Assembly (NCBI GenBank): GCA_025128025.1
Contig: JAHLYR010000007.1
Coordinates: 1 to 64,000, forward strand
Source: Synechococcus sp. CS-1330
GTDB taxonomy: Bacteria; Cyanobacteriota; Cyanobacteriia; PCC-6307; Cyanobiaceae
Length of the DNA: 64,000 bases
Direction: 5' to 3'
Below are positions 48,403-55,986 of this stretch, in pieces. Within the stretch, counting starts at the first letter, position 1, and each line of letters begins with the position of its first letter. Below the pieces are notes generated by a model, which saw only the letters and a list, made by a program, of their open reading frames with translations, searched no databases and had not been told where the DNA came from. The translations under genes were made by a program, and so were the position numbers.

Positions 48403-49017
48403 TTAGGCAATAAATTCAATTGAATCAAACCGATTGTCACTGAAAGCCCTAAGAGAAACGCCAAGCAATGTGGTACTTCCTCCGGAGTGGTTAATTACAA
48501 CGTTACCTTTTACTTTCGATAATTTGAAGTAATCACCTGAGAAAACTATTTTGTCACCTGCCTTGAAATTGAAATCAGTAATGACGTCTTTCCCCGTGGA
48601 TAGGATAAACCTGTCACTACCCCTATCACCAGTAAGCCTGTCATTACCTTCACCCCCGTCAAGCCTGTCATCTCCCGAGCCACCGATTAAAGTATCATTA
48701 CCGAACTCGCCCTTTAAAACATCTTCTCCTGAGCCGCCTTGAAGAACGTCATTGCCATCACCTCCAGTGATCGAATCGTCGCCACTCTCACCAAATAATC
48801 TGTCGCCGCCCTTACCTCCTACCAAAATATCCTCGCCGCTTCCCGCGCTAATTAGGTCGTTACCCTCACCTCCGTCGATGCAGTCTGCGCCGCCTCCTGT
48901 TATTATGACGTTGTTTTTATCGTTGCCGTTGATAGTAAATGACTTATTAGATTTTGGGTCGATAAATGCGACCATGCCAAAAGGCAAATAAATTGCATTA
49001 TCAGATACAAAAGACAT
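48403..49017 (-). CDS. Small RTX-type calcium-binding repeat protein
   Basis: The 204-residue acidic protein has a short N-terminus and then about ten glycine/aspartate nonapeptide repeats (GGEGNDLIS, GGKGGDRLF, GGDGNDVLQ, GGSGDDRLD and others), which wind into calcium-binding beta-rolls. The C-terminus (STGKDVITDFNFKAGDKIVF, ending RFDSIEFIA) resembles type I secretion signals. There is no enzymatic domain. Codons are AT-rich unlike the chromosome around it. It could be a secreted surface protein or the surviving end of a larger RTX protein. Confidence 0.85.
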   Translation of the reverse strand: MSFVSDNAIYLPFGMVAFIDPKSNKSFTINGNDKNNVIITGGGADCIDGGEGNDLISAGSGEDILVGGKGGDRLFGESGDDSITGGDGNDVLQGGSGEDVLKGEFGNDTLIGGSGDDRLDGGEGNDRLTGDRGSDRFILSTGKDVITDFNFKAGDKIVFSGDYFKLSKVKGNVVINHSGGSTTLLGVSLRAFSDNRFDSIEFIA

Positions 49018-49114
49018 TTAAATTTTGAATAAGCATAATGATTTTAAAATTTAATCCACTATGCCTTGCCAGTCCAGCCCTCTGTGATGAATGTACATAG
49101 TCGTTGTGGCTTTT

Positions 49115-49139
49115 GGCGCTGCAAGGAGCAGCCAGCGCC
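49115..49139. repeat. Inverted repeat in island
   Basis: GGCGCTG and CAGCGCC are exact inverted copies 11 nt apart, between the RTX gene start and the transposase remnant. It may be an end of the former insertion element or just a hairpin; no T run follows. Confidence 0.35.
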
Positions 49140-49202
49140 CCCGGTTTCAGGAAAGATGTCACCCCTATCGTCAGCACATCCGGGGGCTTGAGGACATGAG
49201 CA

Positions 49203-49403
49203 ATGCGTCGGTACAGCGAGGCCGTCAAGGCTGATGAGAGGAGGTGGATGAGTCAGCCGCACAGGCAGAGCGTGGCTCGGATATTAGAAGAGTTGGGCAT
49301 CCACGTGATCAGCCTCTACAAATGGAGGAAGACCTGGCGGTTGCAGGGAGAGGTGGTGCTGGAGAGCGCTGGGCTAATCGGGTTACGGTGCTGGCCCTGT
49401 TGA
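49203..49403 (+). pseudogene. Truncated transposase (helix-turn-helix part)
   Basis: The frame begins MRRYSEAVKADERRWMSQPHRQSVARI and continues EELGIHVISLYKWRKTWRLQGEVV, which I recognise as the N-terminus of an IS3-like transposase first protein common in Synechococcus. After GEVV the normal linker is missing: the text jumps to LESAGL and stops. This fits an internal deletion between two similar VVLE / EVV points. No complete second transposase frame or clear terminal inverted repeats follow. Confidence 0.75.
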
Positions 49404-49893
49404 GAATTACAGGGCTTATGCCAGGAATTGACGCCAGCCTCCATGGCCGCAATGAGATCAGAGCAAAGCTTATCTTCGATGCTCATGATTGGGCTAGCAT
49501 TAAAATCTTTGATCGGGCTTTTCCGTCCTAAAACATATATTATAAATGATGCTATTTGGAATGCAATCTAGAAATCAAGCGGACCAACAATAAACATGCT
49601 TACGCGGAGGCACGGGCGGCAGGATCCAAGGTGCTTATAAGCCTGTAGATCGCATCCTGATCAGGATGCATGAAGCGATGACATCGCCAGGCCCACTAGG
49701 TCACCGAGGAGCTCGATCGCAGCCTGATCATTGCCCAGTCCACGTGGCGGTGAGTCACCGCGAAGGACACAGACCTGATTCGGATGGGTCGCGATTGCTA
49801 ACGGCTCTCCCTGACCATGGCTGTAAGGCTGCACCTCAGGCGCCAGGCGATGGTCTATCGAGGCCGCAAGGCGGTGTTTGAGTGAGGAAAGAC
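49404..49893 (+). other. Non-coding, likely decayed DNA
   Basis: This 490-nt stretch holds no recognisable gene. The first part follows the broken transposase and could include its degraded remainder. An AT-rich core lies near 49530-49600. The remainder has short open frames on both strands (for example 49666-49881) without familiar sequence. Confidence 0.5.
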
Positions 49894-51528
49894 TTATGCC
49901 CAGATGATGTCGGAGCTCGAAATAGTAGAATTACTAATTACTGCGATCAGCTCATCGCTACCGCTGGGCAGCGTCTCAAAGAGACCATTTGAATTTGCAT
50001 CCCAGTAGATCAATGTATTGGCTCCTGCCATCGTGGTGAAGTAATTGCCGGCGAGCAATTGGATCTTATCTACTCCATTGGCGAAGTCTTGTATAAGAGC
50101 ATAATCTGACTTGCCTGGATTGGTTGCACTTCGGTCGTCATAAAAGACGCCTCGGGAGTCCCCAAGCACGAACCTGTCTGCCCCAAGACCTCCGATCAGC
50201 AGGTCAACTTGTCGCTCTCCCAGGCTTGCTCCGGAGATGCCACTAGCCTGCACCCCGGTCAAGCGGTCATTCCCACCTCCGCCGCTCACGGTCTCGCTCG
50301 TGATGCTGCCCCACAGAGTTTGGCCATTGGGCGTTTTAGGTATTCCGCTGTTGCCGCCAGAGATGCCGGCTGCCCGAGCGAAAGGATCAGCCGTGCCCGA
50401 GGTGAAGGGAGTCACCAGATCACCCGCTTGGACTCCGCCTACGAGTAGGGCCCCGGCGACGTGCGGAGCTGCCATTGATGTCCCACTTAGGTTAGCCAGT
50501 AGGCCGAATTTAGAGTAAGAAAGGATGTTCACTCCTGGGGCTGCTAGGTCAACACTGTCGGTGGGATCACTTGCAGTCACTTGGTCCCAATTGGACCAAC
50601 TGGGCATGGAATAGGTATTATCGACTGCGGAAACCGTGAAAATGTTGGGATGTATGCCTGCATTGGCGGGTGTGATTGCATCGGCATCTCCTCCGTTATT
50701 GCCAGCGGCAACGGCAAATCGGATCCCACGATCGGCCGCATTGATTACCGCTTTGTAGAGGGCTAAATTGAAAAGAGTTGCCAGGCTTAGATTAATTACA
50801 ACCTTGGATAGGTCAAGATTGTTGGTCGTAATTAACTGCGTTGCATATTCAATTGCTGAGACAACATTCCCTACACTGCCTGTCCCGGTATCGTCAACTA
50901 CTTTTAGCGATACGATTGAAGCTCCGGGGGCAACACCAACCACTCCAATGCCATTCGCCAGCGCTCCTATGATTCCGGCGGCATGCGTGCCATGACCGTG
51001 TCCGTCTGTAAAGGGGCTTTCACCATTGATCCAGCTTTTGGACCACGCTTGGTTAAGATTCAGGTCGCGAGTTGTGGCCAGCACACCAGAATCGATAACG
51101 AAGGCATAAGTATTATTAATTCCAATATTGCCGAGACTGGCTAGATCGCGATCTTGCCATATAGCTCTAACGCCCCAAGGAAGTATTTCTCCGCTAGCGG
51201 CGTTAGTATTGGGAAAAGTGATAAGCGTTTGGATTTCGAATTGACCACCGTCTTGCGGCTGATTTGTGTAAAGTCCCCTGGTGGCTGCGATCGCAAAGAT
51301 ATTTGAATTAGCTTGCTGGCCGATGGTGAGATGGTCGGCTGGGGCTAGCTGGGAATCAGTTGAATCTGTGCTGCTGGACTTTTCTATGCTCCTTGCAAGC
51401 AGTAATTCGTTCTCAGAAATGGCTGCGCGCGATCGGTTGGTTGAGGTGTAGAGCTCAAACAGGCTTAAGGACAAGATGTGATTCGCAGGACCTTCGCGAA
51501 TTGAACCGTTGGGGCCCGATGCAGACAA
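49894..51528 (-). CDS. Subtilisin-like serine protease (S8) with RTX-type C-terminus
   Basis: The 544-residue protein has a complete S8 catalytic triad: Asp in YAFVIDSGV, His in DGHGHGTHAAGIIGAL, Ser in LSGTSMAAPHVAGALL, with the oxyanion Asn in VAAGNNGG. No signal peptide is visible at the N-terminus. The last 150 residues include one GGGGNDRLTG repeat, IGGLGADRFVLGDSRG and ALIQDFANGVDKIQLLAGNY, the usual end of RTX proteins sent out by type I secretion. Codon use is AT-richer than the core genes. The last five residues DIIWA recur as a vestige upstream of the gene. Confidence 0.92.
   Translation of the reverse strand: MSASGPNGSIREGPANHILSLSLFELYTSTNRSRAAISENELLLARSIEKSSSTDSTDSQLAPADHLTIGQQANSNIFAIAATRGLYTNQPQDGGQFEIQTLITFPNTNAASGEILPWGVRAIWQDRDLASLGNIGINNTYAFVIDSGVLATTRDLNLNQAWSKSWINGESPFTDGHGHGTHAAGIIGALANGIGVVGVAPGASIVSLKVVDDTGTGSVGNVVSAIEYATQLITTNNLDLSKVVINLSLATLFNLALYKAVINAADRGIRFAVAAGNNGGDADAITPANAGIHPNIFTVSAVDNTYSMPSWSNWDQVTASDPTDSVDLAAPGVNILSYSKFGLLANLSGTSMAAPHVAGALLVGGVQAGDLVTPFTSGTADPFARAAGISGGNSGIPKTPNGQTLWGSITSETVSGGGGNDRLTGVQASGISGASLGERQVDLLIGGLGADRFVLGDSRGVFYDDRSATNPGKSDYALIQDFANGVDKIQLLAGNYFTTMAGANTLIYWDANSNGLFETLPSGSDELIAVISNSTISSSDIIWA
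49896..49911 (+). repeat. 16-bp direct repeat, left copy
   Basis: ATGCCCAGATGATGTC is found here, inside the 3' end of the S8 protease gene (codons for DIIWA), and again identically at 51605-51620 on the other side of the gene. Confidence 0.85.
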
Positions 51529-51602
51529 GTCATGGGTCCCAATTTTGAGCCAGATGATTTTCCGGTTATTTCCGCTGGTAAAGGCTTACCAAGTGGCCTA
51601 CA

Positions 51603-51674
51603 TCATGCCCAGATGATGTCTGTCCTGATTGCTGCCGATGACGAGAGCACGGCCATGTTCAGGACCGCGTTGAA
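51603..51674 (-). pseudogene. Vestigial tail of a second RTX/S8 gene
   Basis: On the minus strand the frame ends AVLSSSAAIRTDIIWA plus TGA, closely like the AVISNSTISSSDIIWA end of the neighbouring protease. Sequence further upstream in this frame loses resemblance and runs over the terminator hairpin. The short remnant is best read as the last codons of a lost paralogue. Confidence 0.5.
51605..51620 (+). repeat. 16-bp direct repeat, right copy
   Basis: Identical to 49896-49911. The two copies bracket the protease gene about 1.7 kb apart. They encode the same C-terminal residues in the protease and the vestige. Confidence 0.85.
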
Positions 51675-51697
51675 GCCGCCTGCCAGCCGTCTTATAG

Positions 51698-51733
51698 AAA
51701 AGCCCCCAGCCTCCTCTTGGTTTGGGGGCTTTT
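51698..51733. terminator. Bidirectional terminator, right edge of island
   Basis: An 11-bp perfect stem AAAAGCCCCCA / TGGGGGCTTTT with a 14-nt loop gives T runs on both strands. No intact gene on either side reads into it, so it is probably left over from a gene lost on the island side, or marks the original neighbour. Confidence 0.8.
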
Positions 51734-51818
51734 GGCGCAACCAGTTGACTGCACTTGGGATTTCCGACCCGCCCAGCGTTGTTTGGCTGGCAGAATGGCC
51801 GTTGACCATTGCAAGCCC

Positions 51819-52250
51819 ATGGGCTTCAGCGCCAAAACCCAATATGGATTGGTCGCCCTGATAGACCTCGCCGGGGCTTACGCCTCTGGAGCCTTGGTTC
51901 AAACCGGCGAGATCTGCAAGCGCCATGCCATTCCGGAACGCTATCTCGAGCAAATGCTCACCGGTCTGCGCAAGGCCGGACTACTAACCAGCATCCGCGG
52001 ACCGAGGGGGGGATTTCAACTCGCCCTCAATCCAGACAACATCACCGTGGCCGATGTAGTGGCTGCGTTAGATGGCAGCAGCAACACCGAACCTCAAAGA
52101 GAACCAGATGATCCGGCCTTCCTGGTGCTTGCAGCTCTAGAGCAAGAACTGGAAGCCAGCAAGGAAGCCCTTCTCACCGCGACCACCCTGGCCCAACTGC
52201 TGCGCGAGCACGATGCCCTCAAACAGCCCTTGCCGATGTTCTACATCTGA
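51819..52250 (+). CDS. Rrf2-family transcriptional regulator
   Basis: The 143-residue protein has the Rrf2 winged helix: MGFSAKTQYGLVALIDLAGAY, GEICKRHAIPERYLEQMLTGLRKAGLLTSIRGPRGGFQLA (in parts) and ITVADVVAALDG. The three cysteines that bind a [2Fe-2S] cluster in IscR/NsrR are absent after the helix, so it is more like CymR-type sulfur regulators or senses something else. The start ATG 51819 is the family start; longer reading would cross the terminator. The target genes are not evident. Confidence 0.9.
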   Translation: MGFSAKTQYGLVALIDLAGAYASGALVQTGEICKRHAIPERYLEQMLTGLRKAGLLTSIRGPRGGFQLALNPDNITVADVVAALDGSSNTEPQREPDDPAFLVLAALEQELEASKEALLTATTLAQLLREHDALKQPLPMFYI

Positions 52251-52453
52251 TGCATAACCGCAAGCCCTTGCCTCCATCGATGGAGGATCAAGACGACTGG
52301 CCCATCGAACAGGGGCGTCCCTGGTGGCTAAGGCTGCTGGCCCTATTTGGAGCCCTTGGCTTCGTGATGCTGGGTGTTAACAGCCTGTTGCCTGCCTTAG
52401 AGCAACCGAGCCCAAGGCCAATGCCCGATCAGCGCAACCGCTCAATCACTTGA
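52250..52453 (+). CDS. Small membrane protein, 67 aa
   Basis: A polar head (EDQDDWPIEQGRPWW) precedes one membrane helix (LLALFGALGFVMLGVNSLLPAL) and a proline-rich tail. The first ATG overlaps the regulator stop (TGATG); a second ATG ten codons on (MEDQDDW) is also possible. It is convergent with frp, 3 nt apart. Function is unknown; co-transcription with the regulator is likely. Confidence 0.65.
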   Translation: MHNRKPLPPSMEDQDDWPIEQGRPWWLRLLALFGALGFVMLGVNSLLPALEQPSPRPMPDQRNRSIT

Positions 52454-52456
52454 GGG

Positions 52457-52786
52457 CTAAAAGCGGGACATTGCCAGGATCTTGGCCAGCTTCTCGGCTT
52501 CTAGACCGTTCAGTTCGTCGATCTGCAGCAGGCTGTCTTTGACCAAGCTGGCAAACACGAACAGGATGCCGTCAAGGCGGAAATCAAAGCGACCTTCGAT
52601 AGTGTGGCGCTCAATACTGAGGTAATCGTGAAGCTGCCATACGGTTTCTGCAGTTTCAAGCTCATCAGCCTTGGTACGCACCTGAGCCACTAGCTGCTGC
52701 ACTGCCCTGGTGTAGGCACGGTCAAAGGCTTCGCGGGCAACCGCCTGCTCCGTGTCTGTCCAACCTTCGAGCATCGTGTCCATCAT
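52457..52786 (-). CDS. frp: Fluorescence recovery protein
   Basis: The 109-residue helical protein matches FRP, which binds the red active OCP, removes it from the phycobilisome and speeds return to the orange form. The functional cluster W-x2-H-D-x5-R is visible in VWQLHDYLSIER, corresponding to W50, H53, D54 and R60 of the Synechocystis protein as I recall. FDFRLDGILFVFASLV and LNGLEAEKLAKI also fit. It overlaps crtW by 4 nt and is the last gene of the ocp-crtW-frp operon. Confidence 0.92.
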   Translation of the reverse strand: MMDTMLEGWTDTEQAVAREAFDRAYTRAVQQLVAQVRTKADELETAETVWQLHDYLSIERHTIEGRFDFRLDGILFVFASLVKDSLLQIDELNGLEAEKLAKILAMSRF

Positions 52787-53574
52787 GTGAATTGAGCCCT
52801 CTCCCTTAGCAGCGAGGCTAGTCGGGGACTCAGCCTGGTGCGAGACCTACGCCGCTGGGCCGGAAGTTCAAACCAGGCAAGCGTCGGGGCGTCATGGTGC
52901 TCCCTGTGATACCCGAAGTGAAAACAAGCCAGTAGGGAGAGCCAGGGAGCTAGTTCGAGGCTGTCGGCGTGGGGGCGACTCTGCGGCAAACGCTGGCCGC
53001 GATGGGGGAGATAGGTACCGAAAACAAACAACTGCAGCGAGCTGAGCAGTAGGGGCAAGGTGCAGAACAGCAGCACATTCAGCCAGCCGAATTGAGCAAA
53101 ACGGCAAGCGATCAAAGCAAATACTGTCCAGCCGGTGAGTAACCGGCCCATCTGCCCCCAGGTGAGATAGCCAGCCATGAAACGGGCATACCAAGCGATG
53201 GCCCCTGCAGCTGGATCACCGTGGAAATCAGGGTCAGCAGCGCTAGCAGTGAATAGATGGTGGTGTTGATGGTTGCGGCAGCAGGCTTGATAAGGAAGCG
53301 CCGCATATAGGCCCAGGGCGATCCTGCCCAGCACGGCATTGCCATAGCGCCAATTGGGCCACAACACCCCATGCATGGCGTCGTGACCAACGATGAATAG
53401 GCCTGTTTGCAGCAGGGTCCGGCCAACCACTCCAAAAAAGAGGGCCAGCCATACCCATGGTCTGGCCAGCTGCGTGGCGGTTAAATCCCAGCTCAGCAGG
53501 CCAGCAATGCTGACCAGCCAACCAAGCATTATTAATGCGGCAAGCAGAAGCCCCTTGCGGCTGGCTGCGCTCAA
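52783..53574 (-). CDS. crtW: Beta-carotene ketolase, CrtW type
   Basis: The 263-residue membrane di-iron enzyme adds 4-keto groups to beta-carotene, giving echinenone and canthaxanthin, the pigments OCP needs. Histidine boxes are FIVGHDAMHGVLW, CCRNHQHHHLF and HFGYHREHHDAPTL; a further FGTYLPHRG motif is typical of CrtW. Four hydrophobic segments are visible. It lies between ocp and frp with 4-nt overlaps on both sides, so its supply of ketocarotenoid is tied to OCP synthesis. Confidence 0.95.
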   Translation of the reverse strand: MSAASRKGLLLAALIMLGWLVSIAGLLSWDLTATQLARPWVWLALFFGVVGRTLLQTGLFIVGHDAMHGVLWPNWRYGNAVLGRIALGLYAALPYQACCRNHQHHHLFTASAADPDFHGDPAAGAIAWYARFMAGYLTWGQMGRLLTGWTVFALIACRFAQFGWLNVLLFCTLPLLLSSLQLFVFGTYLPHRGQRLPQSRPHADSLELAPWLSLLACFHFGYHREHHDAPTLAWFELPAQRRRSRTRLSPRLASLLRERAQFT

Positions 53575-54524
53575 CGGCCGAATTTGAGCAAATCTGCAGG
53601 GGAAGCCAACAAATCGATGGCCACGAAGTAGATCTTGCCGTCAGGATTGAGCAGGAAACGCCAAGCAACGTTCATACCAACGCCGGCTCCAAACCAGGGG
53701 GTTTGGACCTTGCCAGTCACCTTGATTTGGGTGAAGTTACCTTCTGTGGGCTCAGCAAAGCCGCGCTCAGGAAGAAGCCGAAGATTTTGGCAGTCTTCAC
53801 GGAAGAAGCGCAGGATCGCGTCACGACCCACGATTGGCTTCTGGAAAGGAGCTTGGAGTGCGCCATCCGTCAAGAACAGTTCGATCAGGTTGTCGAAGTC
53901 GTTGGCGTTCAGCAGGTCCATATAGCTGTTCACCGTTGGGTTGATAACGCCCTCGATAAACACCCGCTTGCGCTGCTCCTCTGGAGTGGGAGCGGCAATG
54001 GGCTCCATAACCCGCTGTCCCTCGCCTTTGGCGGGGTCGTAGCCCATATCCACCACAAAGTTGCGCAGTAGGGTGATCTGCTGACCCTGATCGACAGCCT
54101 TCACCGAGCTGAGCACCGCAGAAGCGTTGGGCGAGAGCTGGTAGCCGTCGGGGATCGGAGCAACAAAACCAGCGGCCATCCATTCGCCCAACTGGTACCA
54201 GAAGCCCAGCTTGATGTTCACCGACCAGCAGGCGTAGGTGCGACCGATTTGGGTGTCGGCGCGGTTGGCAAGCTCGCACATCACCTGGCTTTGCTCAGCG
54301 AAGCTCATCGCCTTGATCTGGTTGAGCACCGGCTCGGCAAACTGCATCCGTGCTGCGCCAGGGGCCGCAACGGTGATGCTGTTGCCCATTTCTAGGTAGG
54401 CATACCAGATCAGGGCGAGTTGGTCCTCGGCGCTCAGCAAGCGAAAGCGGGCCGTGATCGCAGGCACGACGTCAGCTGAAGCTGTATCGGGAAAGATCTG
54501 GGTTGCCTTCTCAAGCGTGAACAT
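53571..54524 (-). CDS. ocp: Orange carotenoid protein
   Basis: The 317-residue protein is a full-length OCP, the blue-light sensor that quenches phycobilisome excitation. The N-terminal helical domain has SAEDQLALIWYAYLEMGNS, TYACWSVNIKLGFWYQLGEW and PNASAVLSSVKAVDQGQQI. The linker carries the KRVFIEGV segment. The NTF2-like C-terminal domain has MDLLNANDFDNLIELF, GALQAPFQKPIVG and MNVAWRFLLNPDGKIYFVAIDLLASP, with the pigment-contacting Tyr and Trp (AWRF, TPWF) in place. The start MFTLEKATQIFPDT gives the standard length; a TTG 15 nt upstream is unlikely. It is the first gene of the operon. Confidence 0.97.
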   Translation of the reverse strand: MFTLEKATQIFPDTASADVVPAITARFRLLSAEDQLALIWYAYLEMGNSITVAAPGAARMQFAEPVLNQIKAMSFAEQSQVMCELANRADTQIGRTYACWSVNIKLGFWYQLGEWMAAGFVAPIPDGYQLSPNASAVLSSVKAVDQGQQITLLRNFVVDMGYDPAKGEGQRVMEPIAAPTPEEQRKRVFIEGVINPTVNSYMDLLNANDFDNLIELFLTDGALQAPFQKPIVGRDAILRFFREDCQNLRLLPERGFAEPTEGNFTQIKVTGKVQTPWFGAGVGMNVAWRFLLNPDGKIYFVAIDLLASPADLLKFGR

Positions 54525-54651
54525 GCGACGACGGTCCAATTGTTAAGGAGATTTGCAGACTCTAGCGCCAAGGGGCCAGATCTGATAAGTCGCAGCCGTT
54601 TTGCAGCTCCGCCATGATCCAATTCTGCTCCAAACACCCGACTCCGTGACC

Positions 54652-55314
54652 ATGATTGCGCCCGTACCGGTGCTAAACGAAGCCGACCGTTACAAGCTCG
54701 ATCGCTCAGACGACGCTCTTTTTTACGCAGAGCCCCGCTTCGTACAGCACCTCGATGCCAGTTTCCGGGCCCGACTGACCTCTCTATATCGCGAGCGGAT
54801 CCCACCTTGCGCCGTGGTTCTGGATCTGATGAGCAGCTGGGTGAGCCACCTACCAGAGGGCATCGCCTATCACGAGGTGATCGGTCATGGCCTCAATACT
54901 GAAGAGCTCAAAGCCAATCAGCGCCTTGATCGCCATTGGGTGCAAAACCTCAACGTTGATCAGCAGCTACCACTAGCCAACGACAGCGTGGACGTGGCGC
55001 TGATCGTGGCCGGCTGGCAATACCTTCAACAACCGGAAGCCGTAGCTGCAGAGCTGCTGAGGGTGGTCCGGCCCCGGGGTGAGGTGATCGTGGCGTTCAG
55101 CAACCGGATGTTCTTCCAAAAAGCGCCCCAGATCTGGACCGACGGCGGCGACCGTGATCACCTGGCCTACGTGGCCCAGGTACTTATGGCCCAGGGTTGG
55201 GCCAGGCCGGAGCTGGTGGAGGAAGAGACAGCAGCTCAAGGAGCTTTCGGCTGGCTTGGCCGCAAAGGCGATCCTTTCTTGGCGGTGATTGCCGCCAAAC
55301 CAATTGCCAGCTAG
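54652..55314 (+). CDS. SAM-dependent methyltransferase-like protein
   Basis: The 220-residue protein is a class I methyltransferase by layout: CAVVLDLMSSWVSHLP in the motif I position, HEVIGHGLNTEELKANQRLD, SVDVALIVAGWQYLQQPEAVAAELLRVVRPRGEVIVAF (in parts) and the C-terminal strands. Motif I lacks the usual GxGxG, being DLMSSW, so SAM binding may be altered. A GTG six nt upstream could also be the start. It is divergent from ocp across about 127 nt. The substrate is unknown. Confidence 0.8.
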   Translation: MIAPVPVLNEADRYKLDRSDDALFYAEPRFVQHLDASFRARLTSLYRERIPPCAVVLDLMSSWVSHLPEGIAYHEVIGHGLNTEELKANQRLDRHWVQNLNVDQQLPLANDSVDVALIVAGWQYLQQPEAVAAELLRVVRPRGEVIVAFSNRMFFQKAPQIWTDGGDRDHLAYVAQVLMAQGWARPELVEEETAAQGAFGWLGRKGDPFLAVIAAKPIAS

Positions 55315-55350
55315 GCAGCCGTCAGCAGCAGGGCCTGGCTTCAAGAACAC

Positions 55351-55386
55351 AAAAAAACCGGGCAGTTTTCACTGCCCGGGAAAAAT
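55351..55386 (-). terminator. Terminator of the hli gene
   Basis: An 8-bp stem CCGGGCAG / CTGCCCGG with a 6-nt loop has seven A on its plus-strand left side, which is a T run on the minus strand after the hli gene. The plus side lacks a T run but could slow transcription of the methyltransferase gene. Confidence 0.85.
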
Positions 55387-55419
55387 GACAGAGGGCTGTT
55401 GCGCTCAGCCCAAGTGGAA

Positions 55420-55563
55420 TCAGCCCAAACCCAGTTGGCCCAGGATTCCTTGACCGGTGAGGAGCTCGGTGCCGAGTCCGATCACGAAACCGAGCATCGC
55501 AAGACGACCATTCCAGGTTTCAGCAAAAGCGACAAAACCGAAACGGGTGGTGGATTCAGCCAT
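55420..55563 (-). CDS. hli: High-light-inducible protein
   Basis: This 47-residue gene reads MAESTTRFGFVAFAE, then TWNGRLAMLGFVIGLGTELL and TGQGILGQLGLG. It carries the chlorophyll-binding ExxNGRxAMxGF motif of Hli/Scp proteins on one membrane helix. These bind chlorophyll and carotenoid and protect photosystem II assembly intermediates in strong light. A minus-strand terminator follows. It lies close to the ocp operon, so two photoprotection systems sit within 3 kb. Confidence 0.93.
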   Translation of the reverse strand: MAESTTRFGFVAFAETWNGRLAMLGFVIGLGTELLTGQGILGQLGLG

Positions 55564-55986
55564 GGATGCTCGTTGGTTACGAAACTTAAATTGATCGTAA
55601 CAGATCTTGAAGCTGAGGTTTTGCTCGAGCGGGGCCGGCCATAGGGGTTCCTGCAGGCCAGCCCGGGATTGATCACCACTGCTGAGCAGTGGGCTTTTCC
55701 CCAGCCAAGCGCCCTTATCCCCAGCTTTGCGTAGGTTTTTCCACAGAGCGGCGGCTCAATATCGGCCGCTCGCCCTGATGCTTTTGGTTCTGGATGGGGA
55801 AAACGGCCCTCCCCTTGACGCGGCTCCAAGCAACACTTCCGAGCCTGACCCCGCATCCCCCAAACCCCGAAAGCGCCCATGGGCCGGTGCTGGAGGCCGT
55901 GCGTCTTGCCGGACTCGCCTCCCGGGTCAGCCTTTGACGGATGAGCGCCTGGCGTGGGGTGATGGGGGACCCAGGCCGAAGCCGCC
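55564..55986. other. 423-nt intergenic region with no gene
   Basis: The stretch between hli and the DUF2811 gene holds the DnaA-box-like cluster and an inverted repeat GAGCGGC / GCCGCTC near 55746-55771. Several long antisense frames exist but have no protein-like composition. The hli promoter must lie in its left part. Confidence 0.6.
55695..55803. promoter_or_regulatory. Cluster of four DnaA-box-like motifs
   Basis: TTTTCCCCA (55695-55703), TTATCCCCA (55715-55723) and TTTTCCACA (55737-55745) lie on the plus strand, and TGGGGAAAA (55795-55803) is the reverse of the first. The third equals the box reported for cyanobacterial DnaA; the others differ by one or two bases from TTATCCACA. Four in 109 nt of intergenic GC-rich DNA is not expected by chance. 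Function is inference. Confidence 0.45.

Noticed and set aside
46868-51733. Attachment-site repeat of the tRNA-Ala 3' end at the right side of the island
   Set aside because: No second copy of the tRNA end was found by eye, so no att sites are listed.
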